Assembly: GCA_021848375.1 (NCBI GenBank)
Contig: JAJZUR010000096.1
Span: forward strand, 1-5,551
Direction of reading: 5' to 3'
From: Pseudomonadota bacterium
GTDB lineage: Bacteria; Pseudomonadota; Gammaproteobacteria; UBA6186; Azoamicaceae
Length of the DNA: 5,551 nt
In this document: one piece after another, positions 5,427-5,551 of the stretch
How positions within the stretch are numbered: position 1 is the first letter of the stretch
Layout of the letters: every line of letters starts with the position of its first letter
Position numbers and translations under genes: made by a program
Notes under the pieces: generated by a model
The model's database searches: none
What the model was told of the DNA's origin: nothing
The model's input: the letters and a program-made list of their open reading frames with translations, nothing else

Positions 5427-5475
5427 CCCCCTCCTAAGGGGCAGGTCGCAAGTTCGAATCTTGCCTGGGACACCA
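5427..5475 (+). other. att site: 3' fragment of tRNA-Arg(CCU)
   Basis: These 49 bases fold as the 3' part of a tRNA. The anticodon stem CCCC (5427-5430) pairs with GGGG (5438-5441) around the loop CTCCTAA with anticodon CCT (5433-5435). The variable loop AGGTC follows (5443-5447). The T arm is GCAAG-TTCGAAT-CTTGC (5448-5464). The acceptor strand CTGGGAC (5465-5471) is followed by A73 and CCA (5473-5475). The complementary GTCCCAG, the D arm and the fifth anticodon-stem base are missing: T at 5426 cannot pair with C5442, so identity to the tRNA stops at about 5427. This is the direct-repeat copy left when an integrase recombines within a tRNA gene. The intact gene should lie at the other island end, outside the window. 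Confidence 0.85.
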
Positions 5476-5551
5476 ATGAAATCAATAAGTTACAATAAAA
5501 TCCTTGGTTACTAGGGCGTGTTGACAATTGCTACCCCCCCCGCCTACGTAT
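5476..5551. other. Flanking DNA beyond the att site
   Basis: No gene is visible in these 76 bases. They should be chromosomal DNA downstream of the tRNA-Arg gene if 5427-5475 is attR. They contain TACTAGGG (5509-5516), also found at 5280-5287, then GGGCGTGTTGACAATT, which resembles the terminal repeat of some IS5-like insertion sequences. A run of eight C lies at 5534-5541. None of these is enough to name a feature. Confidence 0.35.

Noticed and set aside
5400..5475. Complete tRNA-Arg gene
   Set aside because: No GTCCCAG acceptor strand or D arm occurs upstream of the anticodon stem, so only the 3' part is present.

Overview
The window is AT-rich bacterial DNA and reads as one end of an integrative genomic island. 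Its gene content is an AbiE-type toxin-antitoxin pair, a DUF4102-type tyrosine integrase, a phage-like regulator and a 3' fragment of a tRNA-Arg(CCU) gene. This fits a low-GC gammaproteobacterium, possibly a Legionella- or Coxiella-like organism. That host call is an impression from codon and protein style, not proven by any marker gene.

Left part (1-1770), a divergent regulatory module. A leftward partial gene (1-296, running off the window) resembles a conserved protein of phage-like and conjugative elements. It is divided by a 115-bp intergenic region rich in ATAC/GTAT half-sites from a rightward two-gene unit. That unit encodes a Cro/C1-type HTH protein with a degenerate S24 (LexA/CI-like) domain (412-1080) and, 9 bp further on, a short-chain dehydrogenase/reductase (1090-1770).

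Right part (5113 down to 1812), a leftward gene series that converges on the SDR gene. Read in transcription order it is an AbiEi/DUF6088-like antitoxin, an AbiEii-like nucleotidyltransferase toxin (4-bp ATGA overlap), a tyrosine integrase (23-bp gap) and a small three-helix membrane protein (8-bp overlap). The tight packing suggests a single operon. Its likely promoter lies inside a perfect 12-bp inverted repeat just upstream of the antitoxin, and a second 13-bp-arm palindrome sits 41 bp (centre to centre) further upstream. Both share the half-site TGT(G/C)GCA.

End of the island (about 5201-5475). A non-coding AT-rich segment holds two TAGGGTGCA direct repeats and other short repeats typical of integrase or accessory-protein arm sites. 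It is followed by a 49-bp 3' fragment of tRNA-Arg(CCU) from the anticodon stem-loop to CCA. The 5' half of the tRNA is absent, so this is an att site (attR, or attP of a circular or tandem element). Bases 5476-5551 are flanking DNA with no recognisable gene. The integrase probably acts on this att site. The antitoxin may repress the whole series including the integrase, and the toxin-antitoxin pair could stabilise the island or give phage defence.
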